A DNA stretch of 64,000 nt from the NCBI GenBank assembly GCA_944324305.1, contig CALUVV010000006.1, forward strand, positions 1-64,000, written 5' to 3'. Positions 41,170-50,599 of this stretch are shown here, in pieces. Positions within the stretch are counted from its first letter, which is position 1, and each line of letters begins with the position of its first letter. The notes under the pieces were generated by a model, which saw nothing but the letters and a program-made list of their open reading frames with translations, was not told the DNA's origin and searched no databases. The stretch comes from Candidatus Gastranaerophilales bacterium (lineage in GTDB: Bacteria; Cyanobacteriota; Vampirovibrionia; Gastranaerophilales; Gastranaerophilaceae). The position numbers and the translations under genes were made by a program.

Positions 41170-43770
41170 ATGAAAGAGAATAAATTTCAAAGTCAATATT
41201 CTGCATTAATAGAGGCAAAACGTCTTGAAGATTTTTCGGATGACAAAAACTTTTTGCCTGTTTATGCTTCATCAACCGCAAAGATTTTACCTTATCAAAT
41301 AGCGGCGGCACGTTTTGCATTAAGGTCAGACTTTTTAAAAGGCTGTTTACTCTGTGATGAAGGTTCGCTCGGTAAAACTTACGAGGCACTTCTTGTTGCA
41401 GGTCAAAAGTGGTATGAAGGCAAAGAAAATATTTTGGTTGTTCTTCCGCCAAATCTTGTAAACCAGTGGAAGCGGAAACTTGACACTGATTTTACCCTTC
41501 CTTATGTTTTTTGGAATAATACAAAAAATATACCTGATGAAGATGGGATAGTAATAACGACTTACGAGAATGCCTCTAAACGAGCGGATAAAATCAAAGA
41601 ACGAGATTGGGATTTAGTAATTTTTGACGAGGCTGATACACTTGCAAAACCTGAAAAAGAAATTGTCAAAACTTTAAAAAGTGCCGTTCGTGAAGCCTAT
41701 AAACTTTTACTTACACCTACCCCTATAACGCTAAGCATAATGGACATTTACGGCTTAATTCATTTTATAGATGAAAGTATTTTGCCTGATGCCGACTGGT
41801 TTTATAAGCGATATTTCAGAAAACCTGAAAATTATCCGGAACTTACAAGCTGGGTTTCACAATTCTGTTTCAGAACATTAAAAAGTCAGACAACAGAATA
41901 TGTGAATTTTTCCCGCCGTTTGCCAATTACGATTGATTACCCTCTTTTGCAGGAGGAAAAAGAATTATATAAATTAATTTCTACTTATATTGCCTCAGAA
42001 AATAAAGCTGCCTACCCTGAAATGGATGAATACAACTTAAATCTTTTATTCTTTAAAACACTTTCATCTTCACCGCAGGCGTTTGTGAATATGATATCTC
42101 CGGCAATTCAAAGAACTTACGGACTTGAAAAAGCTGCACTTATACATATTCAAACCCTTGCTTCAGAAATAAAAATTAACTCAAAAACTACACAGCTTTT
42201 GAAGATTTTAAAAATTGTTTTTAATCATCTGAAAGCAATGAACGTTAATCAAAAAGCGATTGTCTTTGTGGATAACAACACAACGCTTGATAATCTTTAT
42301 ATGATATTCAGACAAAATGGGTATAACACGTTTAAATACAAAGATAATGACACACTTGAAAAATTCCGTAATAATGAAGATGTTCAAATCCTTGTAACAA
42401 CGGATACAGCTGCAAAGGGTTTGGATATAGAATACTGTCCTGTGGTTGTAAATTACGATATGATTTATAATTCAATTCAAATGGAGCAGAGGATTTGCAG
42501 GTGCCACAGACAGGGGCAAAAGTCGGATGTGCTTGTAATAAATCTGCTTAGCCGTGAAAATTTTGCCGATGTCAGAATGCTTGAACTTATAAACAAGCGG
42601 ACTTTGCAGTTTAACGGGATTTTCGGGATGTCGGATGATATTGTAGGAAATTTTGACACTAAGATAAAAGAAGTGCTAAAAGATTTTAGACACAGAGATG
42701 AAGTGGCTCAGGCATTTAAAGAAAACTTGACGGAGCACAGGCAAGCAAACGAACAACTTGTTGAAAATTCAGAAGATATTCTATTCACGACATTTACCAA
42801 ATCCATAGCGGATAAAGTAGCGGTTACCCCTGCATATATTGAGGAAAAAGCCGCAGAACTTAATGCCGAATTGTGGGAACTTGTAAAATATTATTTTGAA
42901 ACCATAAAGCCCGACTGGTACGAAATAGATGATGAAAACAAAACTTTGACCTTGATAGAAGGTTACAAACGCCCGTATTTGTTTTCGTTCAACGATAACG
43001 GACGAATGAGAAGTTATGAGGGGTACAAAAGATACGGCTTAGGTAAAGATTTTAAACCAAAGACCGGCAGAATAAGTTTTACTTCAACTTTTGCAAAAGG
43101 AATTTTGAGAGAAATTGACACAAACATTGCACCTGAGGCGAAAATTTATGTAAATGCGTACATTGAACCTTGTGAGATTGGATTTTATTATGCAACAATT
43201 ACTTCAAAGGATGTTTCTTCTACCCGCCATATTTTGATAGGACAAACTCAAGGCGGAGAGATTTTGTCTGAAGAAAAGTGTCGGGAACTTTTAAGTTTGC
43301 CTGTAATTGATATTGAAGAACAGGATAGGTTTGGGCAAATCAAAGATGGAAAGTTATTACAGGATTTTGCAGGCGTTGGAAGTTTAGACGATCAAATTTC
43401 AAAAGCGGATATTATCAAGGAATACATAAAAAATAAAGAAGGCTCATTTGCCTTTGAGGTAGAAAAAATAAAACTACTTGCAGGCAGAAAGAAAACACAG
43501 CTTGAAACGGATTTGAACGACATTAAAACAGAGATTAAAGATTTGAAAAAGCAGGCTTTTTCAAATAAACTTGAAGAGCTGAAAACAACAAAACGGGTAA
43601 AAGTTTTGGAAAAAGAATTACTCAAGCGGGAAGAAAAACTGTTCTATGATAAAGCGCAGATTGACGTTGAAACTGAAAAAGAAATCGCGGATTTGACAGA
43701 TGAGTATAATTTTAATGTTCTAATGAGCCCGCATTTCAAAGTACAAATTTATAAGGCACCCCTCCCCTAA
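41170..43770 (+). CDS. SNF2-like DEAD-box helicase
   Basis: 866 residues. Superfamily 2 motifs: DEGSLGKT (63-70), VVLPPNLVNQW, IFDEADTL (151-158), LLLTPTPI, then the C-terminal helicase domain with ILVTTDTAAKGLDIEYC and QMEQRICRCHRQGQ. The last motif is typical of SNF2/RapA-type translocases. The C-terminal 150 residues are a coiled coil. It stands 56 bases before the type III Mod gene in the same direction. DNA translocases of this kind occur in DISARM and in extended type III systems. Here it likely works with Mod-Res or was acquired with them. Confidence 0.85.
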   Translation: MKENKFQSQYSALIEAKRLEDFSDDKNFLPVYASSTAKILPYQIAAARFALRSDFLKGCLLCDEGSLGKTYEALLVAGQKWYEGKENILVVLPPNLVNQWKRKLDTDFTLPYVFWNNTKNIPDEDGIVITTYENASKRADKIKERDWDLVIFDEADTLAKPEKEIVKTLKSAVREAYKLLLTPTPITLSIMDIYGLIHFIDESILPDADWFYKRYFRKPENYPELTSWVSQFCFRTLKSQTTEYVNFSRRLPITIDYPLLQEEKELYKLISTYIASENKAAYPEMDEYNLNLLFFKTLSSSPQAFVNMISPAIQRTYGLEKAALIHIQTLASEIKINSKTTQLLKILKIVFNHLKAMNVNQKAIVFVDNNTTLDNLYMIFRQNGYNTFKYKDNDTLEKFRNNEDVQILVTTDTAAKGLDIEYCPVVVNYDMIYNSIQMEQRICRCHRQGQKSDVLVINLLSRENFADVRMLELINKRTLQFNGIFGMSDDIVGNFDTKIKEVLKDFRHRDEVAQAFKENLTEHRQANEQLVENSEDILFTTFTKSIADKVAVTPAYIEEKAAELNAELWELVKYYFETIKPDWYEIDDENKTLTLIEGYKRPYLFSFNDNGRMRSYEGYKRYGLGKDFKPKTGRISFTSTFAKGILREIDTNIAPEAKIYVNAYIEPCEIGFYYATITSKDVSSTRHILIGQTQGGEILSEEKCRELLSLPVIDIEEQDRFGQIKDGKLLQDFAGVGSLDDQISKADIIKEYIKNKEGSFAFEVEKIKLLAGRKKTQLETDLNDIKTEIKDLKKQAFSNKLEELKTTKRVKVLEKELLKREEKLFYDKAQIDVETEKEIADLTDEYNFNVLMSPHFKVQIYKAPLP

Positions 43771-43826
43771 GAAATAATTTTTGTGGTAAGATTAACTCAA
43801 CAGGAAAATAACTAATAGGAATTTAT

Positions 43827-45665
43827 ATGGTGGATATTGAAAGAGTTTCGTCACAAAGTATGGATATAGAAAAAGCAGACCTTGAAAAGTTGAAAGCTGT
43901 ATTCCCTCAATGTTTTTCAGAGGGAAAACTTGATATAGATAAACTTCTTAATCTTTGCGGTGAATATATTGATGAAGATTTTGAGAAATATAAATTTGAG
44001 TGGAAAGGCAAATCAGAATGTTACCGCATAGCGGGGAAACGCTCAACAGGTACACTCAGACCTTGCCCGGAAGAAAGTGTAAATTTTGATGCAACAAACA
44101 ATATCTATATTGAGGGTGACAACCTTGAAGTCCTGAAACTTTTGCAGTCGTCATATTACAACAAGGTAAAGATGATTTATATCGATCCTCCGTATAATAC
44201 AGGCAATGACTTTGTATATGAGGATGATTTCAAAGATCCTATGGCAAAGTATAAAGAAGTTACACAGCAGACAACGAAGTCAAACCCTGAAACAATGGGC
44301 AGATTTCATACAAACTGGTTGAATATGATGTACCCGCGTTTGCGATTGGCTGCAAATCTTTTGCGTGATGACGGGGTGATTTTTATATCGATTGATGAAA
44401 ATGAAATAACAAATTTAAAAAAGGTTTGTAACGAAGTTTTTGGCGAAGAAAATTATATAGGCTCCTTTATATGGAGAAAGAAAGATGGCGGAGGACAAGC
44501 AAAGGAATATTTTGTAATTGAGCATGAATTTATAGTAGTTTACTGCAAAAGTCAACAGCTTGTATGGTATGACAAAGAAGAGGCTCGAGACATTGCTCAA
44601 TATAATAAATCAGATGAACGCGGGAATTTTAAAATTACGAAATTGGCAAAATGGGGAAATACAGCAAGAAGAGAGGATAGACCTTCAATGTATTTCGGTT
44701 TAATTGCCCCGGACGGAACAGAAGCATTTCCTATTGCTCCCGATGGAAATGACGGTCGTTGGCGAGTTGGACGAGAACGCATGAATGAATTACTACAAAA
44801 TAATCTCATTCACTGGGAAATTAAAGAAGGAAAATGGATACCTTACGAAAAAGAATATTTCGCAAACCAAATTAAGGTTTTAAAACAAAGAAGTATTTTA
44901 TATGATATTGCCAATACAGGTGACGGTTCAAATGTATTAACAGGCTTGTTCAGTACAAAAGATATGTTTGAAAATCCAAAGCCAATTGAACTTGTAAAAG
45001 TTTTTCTTGAAGCAACGGCAAAGGACGACGATATAATTCTTGATTTTTTCAGCGGGTCGGCAACAACAGCCCATGCAGTAATGCAGTTAAATGCAGAGGA
45101 TGGCGGAAACCGTCAATTTATAATGGTGCAACTTCCCGAACTTTGTGATGAAAAATCCGAAGCCTACAAAGCCGGCTACAAAAATATTTGTGAAATAGGC
45201 AAAGAGCGCATCCGCCGTGCCGGAGCAAAGATTGGCAAAGGCGATACAGGTTTCAAAGTTTTTAAACTTGACACGTCCAATCTGGTAGAGTGGGACAGCA
45301 CACCGACACAAGATGAACAGATAGTTGCTCAAAGATTTTCATTACTGAACGAAACTATCAAACCTGACCGTACCGATTTGGATGTGATTTATGAAGTAAT
45401 GCTAAAAATGGGAATTCCACTCACTTACAAAGTGATTCCTACACAAATCAACGATAAAAAAGCCTATTCAATAGGAGAAGACTGCTTAGTGCTTATTTGT
45501 CTTGATTACGGCAAAGACGGCATAACTCCTGAAGATATAAAAGAAATGTGCGAGCTTATACCTGCAAAAATCGTATCTTCGGAACAAGCTTTCAAAGACA
45601 GCACAGCTCTTTCAAATGCATACTACATCCTGAAAGACAAAGATATTGAGATGAAGTTATTGTAA
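43827..45665 (+). CDS. mod: Type III restriction-modification methyltransferase (Mod)
   Basis: 612 residues. Beta-class N6-adenine methyltransferase with DPPYNTGNDF (from residue 120) before the SAM motif FFSGSATTAHA. The region between them (about 200-330) is the target recognition domain. The N-terminus (SECYRIAGKRSTGTLRPCPE) and C-terminus match type III Mod. It sets specificity for both modification and cutting. The Res gene follows after ten bases. No repeat tract that would make it phase-variable is visible. Confidence 0.93.
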   Translation: MVDIERVSSQSMDIEKADLEKLKAVFPQCFSEGKLDIDKLLNLCGEYIDEDFEKYKFEWKGKSECYRIAGKRSTGTLRPCPEESVNFDATNNIYIEGDNLEVLKLLQSSYYNKVKMIYIDPPYNTGNDFVYEDDFKDPMAKYKEVTQQTTKSNPETMGRFHTNWLNMMYPRLRLAANLLRDDGVIFISIDENEITNLKKVCNEVFGEENYIGSFIWRKKDGGGQAKEYFVIEHEFIVVYCKSQQLVWYDKEEARDIAQYNKSDERGNFKITKLAKWGNTARREDRPSMYFGLIAPDGTEAFPIAPDGNDGRWRVGRERMNELLQNNLIHWEIKEGKWIPYEKEYFANQIKVLKQRSILYDIANTGDGSNVLTGLFSTKDMFENPKPIELVKVFLEATAKDDDIILDFFSGSATTAHAVMQLNAEDGGNRQFIMVQLPELCDEKSEAYKAGYKNICEIGKERIRRAGAKIGKGDTGFKVFKLDTSNLVEWDSTPTQDEQIVAQRFSLLNETIKPDRTDLDVIYEVMLKMGIPLTYKVIPTQINDKKAYSIGEDCLVLICLDYGKDGITPEDIKEMCELIPAKIVSSEQAFKDSTALSNAYYILKDKDIEMKLL

Positions 45666-45675
45666 GGAGTTGCGT

Positions 45676-48600
45676 GTGAAACTAAAGTTTAAAAATCAAG
45701 AATTTCAAACAGAGGCGGTAAATGCGGTTGCTGATTTATTTTCAGGACAAAAAAAATCAACCACGACTTTTTCTATTGACCGTAACCCCGATCAGATGAA
45801 GTTAATTCAGAATGATTTCGGGTTTGGTAATAAGCTTGAAATTGCCCAGGACACCCTGCTTTCAAATATGCATTCAATTCAAAGACGTCACAAATTACCG
45901 CTGTCACGTGACTATGACAGCCGCCAGTTTTCTATTGAAATGGAAACCGGAACGGGTAAAACATACGTTTACACAAAAACAATTCTTGAACTAAACAAAC
46001 GCTACGGTTTTTCAAAATTTATTATCGTTGTGCCGTCCGTTGCAATTCGTGAGGGTGTTTTTAAATCCTTGCAGGTAACGGAAGAGCACTTCAAAAACTT
46101 ATACGACGGAATTCCATACAGATATTTTATTTATAACTCTGCTAAACTTTCGGATGTCCGCCAGTTTGCAACATCAGGCAATATTGAAATAATGATTATA
46201 AATATTGACGCATTCAAAAAAGCCGAAAATATAATCAATCAAGAGCAGGACAAACTCAACGGCGAAACCGCTATGAGATATATTCAGGATACAAATCCCG
46301 TTGTAATTATTGACGAACCGCAATCCGTTGACAACACGCCAAAAGCTAAAGAGGCAATTCAATCTTTAAATCCTCTTTGTGTTCTCCGCTACAGTGCAAC
46401 TCACAGAGAAAAAATAAACCTATTATACCGCTTAACTCCTGTTGATGCATACCAAATGGGACTTGTAAAGCAAATTTGTGTTTCGTCAAACTCTGTAACT
46501 AATGACTTCAACAAACCGTATATACATTTAAAATCAGTATCAAATCAAAACGGGTTTACGGCAAAAATTGAAATAGATATTGAAAGCAAGGCCGGAAAAG
46601 TCGAACGTAAGACGATTACTGTCAAACCCGGTGATGATTTATTTATGCTTTCGGGAAAGCGTAGTTTATATGAAGGCTACACAATAGAAGGCATTGATTG
46701 CACAAAAGATTTTGAATGTGTTGAATTTACAAACTCTGAAACCGTTAAACTCGGCAAATCTATCGGAAGTGTTGATGAAAATATAATTAAGCGTGCTCAA
46801 ATATACAGAACAATTGAAGCACACCTTGAAAAAGAACTCCGCTATCACGACAAAGGTATAAAAGTTTTGTCATTATTCTTTATTGATGAGGTAAAAAAAT
46901 ACCGTACTGAAACAGGCGAAAAAGGTATTTATGCTCAGATGTTTGAAGAATGTTATAACGAGCTTATGAGCAAAGAAAAGTATGCCCCTCTGAAAACTTA
47001 TTTTAATACAGATGTTGAAAAAGCCCACAACGGCTACTTTTCGCAGGATAAAAAAGGTATTTACAAAAACACTAAAGGCGATACCCTCGCAGACGATGAT
47101 ACTTATAACACAATTATGAAAGATAAAGAGTGGCTTTTGTCTTTCGATTGTCCTTTAAGATTTATCTTTTCCCACTCTGCTTTAAAAGAGGGCTGGGACA
47201 ACCCGAATGTATTTCAGGTTTGTACATTAATTGAACAGAAATCAACATTTACCTGTCGCCAAAAAGTCGGTCGTGGGTTAAGGCTTTGTGTAAATCAGGA
47301 CGGTGAACGGATTGAAGATAGAAATATAAACATTCTGCACGTAATGGCAAACGAAAGTTTCGCTGAATTTGCCGAAACTATGCAAAAAGAAATTGAACAG
47401 GAAACCGGTATGAAGTTTGGTGTATTGCAGCTTAGTGCTTTGATGGATTTGACTTACGAGGAAAAAGTCGAAATTGAACACCAGATGGATGAAGCATCTG
47501 CCTTTGATGTTTATGAAGCACTTGTTGCGAATGATGTTCTTGACACTAACGGCAACGTAAAAGAAGATGTAAAAGTTGAAGAAATTAAACTTCCTGAAAT
47601 AGCAGAGCCGTTAAAACAAGAAGTCAAAAAAATAATGAAACAGGCTGAACCTGTAACTTTTGAAAAACTCAAAGACGTTAAATGTGTAGAAACCCGTATT
47701 GAAGAAAAAACATTTACGCATGAACAAGCCTCAGAGATTATGGAAGAACTCAAAGAAATGAAAGTAATCTCAAAAGAGGGTAAAATAAAAGACACAATGA
47801 AAGCACAGCTTAAAGCCGGCAAACTTGATTTGAGTGAACGTTATACAAAAGCCGCACAACGTGCAATTATGCAGGCATTGGAAAAAGCCGACAATCGCCC
47901 TGTTATTCGTGATGCAAACAAAGAAGTTACGGTTAAACTGAAAAAACAGGCAATTTTATCTCCTGAATTTAAAGAATTGTGGGATAAAATTAAACAAAAA
48001 ACTACATACAGAGTAAATATTGACACTGAAACCTTAATTAAAAACTGTGTAAAAGAGCTGTCTGAAATGCCGGTTATTCAAAAAGCAAGACTTGTTTCAT
48101 CAACTGCTGAAATAGAACTCGAAAATGCCGGAGTATCATCAATAGAAATGCACAGAAAAAGTTTGGATATTGCAGGCTATTATGAAGTTCTACCGGATAT
48201 TGTCAGATTGATTTCAGCCGAAACACTTTTAAAACGGAGCGATATAATTCGTATATTACAGGAAAGCGGCAGAATAAAAGATTTTATAAACAATCCTCAA
48301 GGATTTTATGAAAAAGCGCTTGAGATAATTTCACGCAACCGCCACAGTTTGGCTATTGACGGCATAAAATATGTTAAACTTGCAGGTGAGGAATATTATG
48401 TTCAGGAAATTTTTGACAGCGAAGAACTTCTTGCAAACCTTGACCGTAATGCCGTTGAGGTAGAGCACAGCGTTTATGATTACCTGATTTATGACAGCGG
48501 GGTTGAAAGCAGATTTGCAAAATCACTTGATGAAGATCCGGATGTAAAAATGTTCTTCAAAATTCCTTCGAGGTTTAAAATTGAAACCCCAATAGGAAGT

Positions 48601-48816
48601 TATAACCCTGATTGGGCGGTGTTCTTAGAAAAAGACGGCGAACAAAAACTTTATTTTGTACTCGAAACAAAAGGAACAACAAGTCTGTTTGACTTAAGAA
48701 CACCGGAAAGACTAAAAATTTACTGTGGCAAACAACATTTTGCAGCACTTGAAGACGGCATCCGGTTTTCAGAAGAACCTGTTAAGGATTGGAAAGAGTT
48801 TAAAGTTAGGATTTGA
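45676..48816 (+). CDS. res: Type III restriction endonuclease subunit (Res)
   Basis: About 1046 residues. SF2 helicase with METGTGKTYVY (Walker A from about residue 90), the DEPQSV Walker B variant characteristic of Res, and SALKEGWDNPNVFQ plus QKVGRGLRL. A C-terminal nuclease domain has NPDWAVF and FVLETKGT (PD...E-x-K). I start at GTG 45676, six bases after GGAG; a TTG six bases earlier is also possible. It pairs with Mod to cut DNA between two inverted unmethylated sites by ATP-driven sliding. The reading frame is intact. Confidence 0.92.
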   Translation: MKLKFKNQEFQTEAVNAVADLFSGQKKSTTTFSIDRNPDQMKLIQNDFGFGNKLEIAQDTLLSNMHSIQRRHKLPLSRDYDSRQFSIEMETGTGKTYVYTKTILELNKRYGFSKFIIVVPSVAIREGVFKSLQVTEEHFKNLYDGIPYRYFIYNSAKLSDVRQFATSGNIEIMIINIDAFKKAENIINQEQDKLNGETAMRYIQDTNPVVIIDEPQSVDNTPKAKEAIQSLNPLCVLRYSATHREKINLLYRLTPVDAYQMGLVKQICVSSNSVTNDFNKPYIHLKSVSNQNGFTAKIEIDIESKAGKVERKTITVKPGDDLFMLSGKRSLYEGYTIEGIDCTKDFECVEFTNSETVKLGKSIGSVDENIIKRAQIYRTIEAHLEKELRYHDKGIKVLSLFFIDEVKKYRTETGEKGIYAQMFEECYNELMSKEKYAPLKTYFNTDVEKAHNGYFSQDKKGIYKNTKGDTLADDDTYNTIMKDKEWLLSFDCPLRFIFSHSALKEGWDNPNVFQVCTLIEQKSTFTCRQKVGRGLRLCVNQDGERIEDRNINILHVMANESFAEFAETMQKEIEQETGMKFGVLQLSALMDLTYEEKVEIEHQMDEASAFDVYEALVANDVLDTNGNVKEDVKVEEIKLPEIAEPLKQEVKKIMKQAEPVTFEKLKDVKCVETRIEEKTFTHEQASEIMEELKEMKVISKEGKIKDTMKAQLKAGKLDLSERYTKAAQRAIMQALEKADNRPVIRDANKEVTVKLKKQAILSPEFKELWDKIKQKTTYRVNIDTETLIKNCVKELSEMPVIQKARLVSSTAEIELENAGVSSIEMHRKSLDIAGYYEVLPDIVRLISAETLLKRSDIIRILQESGRIKDFINNPQGFYEKALEIISRNRHSLAIDGIKYVKLAGEEYYVQEIFDSEELLANLDRNAVEVEHSVYDYLIYDSGVESRFAKSLDEDPDVKMFFKIPSRFKIETPIGSYNPDWAVFLEKDGEQKLYFVLETKGTTSLFDLRTPERLKIYCGKQHFAALEDGIRFSEEPVKDWKEFKVRI

Positions 48817-49086
48817 TATTAATTAAGGAATTTTAAACAAAATATAAATTATAAGATAAGTGGCACAGATGATACTATTTTATCGCAGAAAAAGATGAAA
48901 TGTGCTAGCGGTAGCTGAATTATATGAATCAGATATTGTTATAATTATCGCAGATTTGATTAAAAACGAGATATTGATACAAAGAGAAATATTTTAAAAA
49001 CTTATCAATGAAAATTGAAGTACTAGAACCACAATTCAAAGGCACTTCCTATAATCCTTTAATAAAAAAAATCGGGGAAAAGTTTA

Positions 49087-49815
49087 TTAACAAATATTAA
49101 GTAAATTTTTCTTTAAATCTTGATACAAATCCTCAAATGTTCGTTCTCTTCGCCATATTCCTTCAGCTAGTTTATGATGTAATTTGGCTTGATTTGTATT
49201 ATGAGCAACCTGTCTAGTTAAAAAGCTGTAAACCTTTTTAAACTCTTGAATTTCTGTTTTTGTAAAATCTTTGCCATCAGTTTCTCTCAAAAGTTTTTCA
49301 CTCACAAAAACCTGATTATTGTAGATATAAAAATATGCATACTGTTCAAAAAATATTCTATACCTCCCGACAAGCGGTTTTTCAAAAAAATAATTTAGCA
49401 AAGTTTTATGCTGTCTTTCATAAATTAGTTTTCTGAATTCAGTGTAAAAATCAGCTATACAGCTATTGTTTAAGTTCAACAAATATGCGGTTTTCTGCGT
49501 TTGCAATCCAAGACAAAAGGATTTAATTAGCAAATCAATTGTTTCAGGCGAATGAAGCTGAAACATATAATGCAAATTCTTGTTTTGTCGCTTAACCTTG
49601 CTTTTTAACGTAGAAGATTCTACATAAGAATAGACACCGTCGTGTTCTTCAATACTGCCTTCATCTATTAAAAACAAAAGCATTAAATCTAAAACTTCCT
49701 CATTTATTTCCAAGTAACTAAGGAGTTCATCACGCGTAGAGTTTTTTAACCGTCTGCACAGGGAAAGTAGTTTGTTGTCTTGGATTATAGACTGTTCAAA
49801 ATCTTTGTACTCCAT
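49087..49815 (-). CDS. Accessory protein of Mu-like transposon
   Basis: 242 residues, function unknown. The N-terminal 75 residues look like a winged helix (STRDELLSYLEINEEVLDLM), the rest is helical and aromatic, ending GIWRRERTFEDLYQDLKKN. It starts within the stop of the AAA+ gene (TAATG), so it is co-translated with it. A fragment of the same C-terminus occurs beside the second transposase at 62570, which ties this gene to the element. Perhaps a target-choice or host-binding factor. Confidence 0.6.
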   Translation of the reverse strand: MEYKDFEQSIIQDNKLLSLCRRLKNSTRDELLSYLEINEEVLDLMLLFLIDEGSIEEHDGVYSYVESSTLKSKVKRQNKNLHYMFQLHSPETIDLLIKSFCLGLQTQKTAYLLNLNNSCIADFYTEFRKLIYERQHKTLLNYFFEKPLVGRYRIFFEQYAYFYIYNNQVFVSEKLLRETDGKDFTKTEIQEFKKVYSFLTRQVAHNTNQAKLHHKLAEGIWRRERTFEDLYQDLKKNLLNIC

Positions 49816-50597
49816 TACGATTTACCTCCGGCAAATCTGCATTCCGTCAGATTTTTCACAGGGAAGAGCTCGCTCACTTCGTTCGCCTTCGCTCTTGTCA
49901 AAATCCGCCTTTCATTAATTATTCCTTTCAAAGTATATTCATCTATATCATTAAATTTATTTGTTTGTGATAATATTTCAATCCTGTTAATGAGCTTAAC
50001 AAGTTGCCTGAATTGGTTTGTACGTGTTGCAAGATATTCTATTGCATCCTCGGTAAAATTAAGCTCAGTAAGCTCATTAATAATTTCTTTAATATCCGAA
50101 CTGTTGAATTGTTCAAACTTCAACTTTTTAAAAATCCTGTCTTCAAAGTGTTTGAACCTTGCAATCTTTTTATCCATTACCCCCATACCGGATAAAACAA
50201 CAGGACATCCAGTAGAGTCCTGAATATCTCTCAAAATTTCTATTACATTTTTACTGTTAAAAAGGTAGTCAGCCTCATCAACTATGATTATTTTTGGATC
50301 TCGTTTTAAATGTTTAATAATAAGTTTAAAATTTTCCTGCATTAAATACATGGGTCTTTCACCGAGTTCATCAACAATAGCCTGTAATAAACCATTTTGA
50401 GTCATTTCATTGTTGGCTCTTACATAAATAGCATCGTTTCTTGTTTCCCACCAAATTATAGCTTTGGTTTTCCCAAGCCCATGCTCGCCATAAACAAGTG
50501 CAAGTTTTGGAATATTAGGCGGCAGATTTTGGAGTTCATCCATCAATGCTACAAAGCGTTTGACGTTTTTCGTTTTTACAAATTTTGTATTATTCAT
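49815..50597 (-). CDS. MuB/TnsC-like AAA+ ATPase
   Basis: 260 residues. Walker A GEHGLGKT (37-44), Walker B IIIVDEAD (about 103-110), a sensor-like VVLSGMGVMD and 'FRQLVKLINRIEIL' at the C-terminus. Proteins of this type bind target DNA and activate a DDE transposase. ATG 50597 follows GGAG by seven bases, directly behind the transposase stop. Gene order transposase - ATPase - accessory protein is that of Mu-like and Tn7-related elements. Confidence 0.85.
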   Translation of the reverse strand: MNNTKFVKTKNVKRFVALMDELQNLPPNIPKLALVYGEHGLGKTKAIIWWETRNDAIYVRANNEMTQNGLLQAIVDELGERPMYLMQENFKLIIKHLKRDPKIIIVDEADYLFNSKNVIEILRDIQDSTGCPVVLSGMGVMDKKIARFKHFEDRIFKKLKFEQFNSSDIKEIINELTELNFTEDAIEYLATRTNQFRQLVKLINRIEILSQTNKFNDIDEYTLKGIINERRILTRAKANEVSELFPVKNLTECRFAGGKS

Positions 50598-50599
50598 AA

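Noticed and set aside
43827-45665. Phase-variable type III mod gene (phasevarion)
   Set aside because: Many mod genes have simple repeats, but no homopolymer or tetranucleotide tract of note was found in this one.
48817-49086. Small gene between res and the transposon
   Set aside because: Short frames such as LYESDIVIIIADLIKNE lack starts and ribosome binding sites; the stretch is probably the transposon end and debris.
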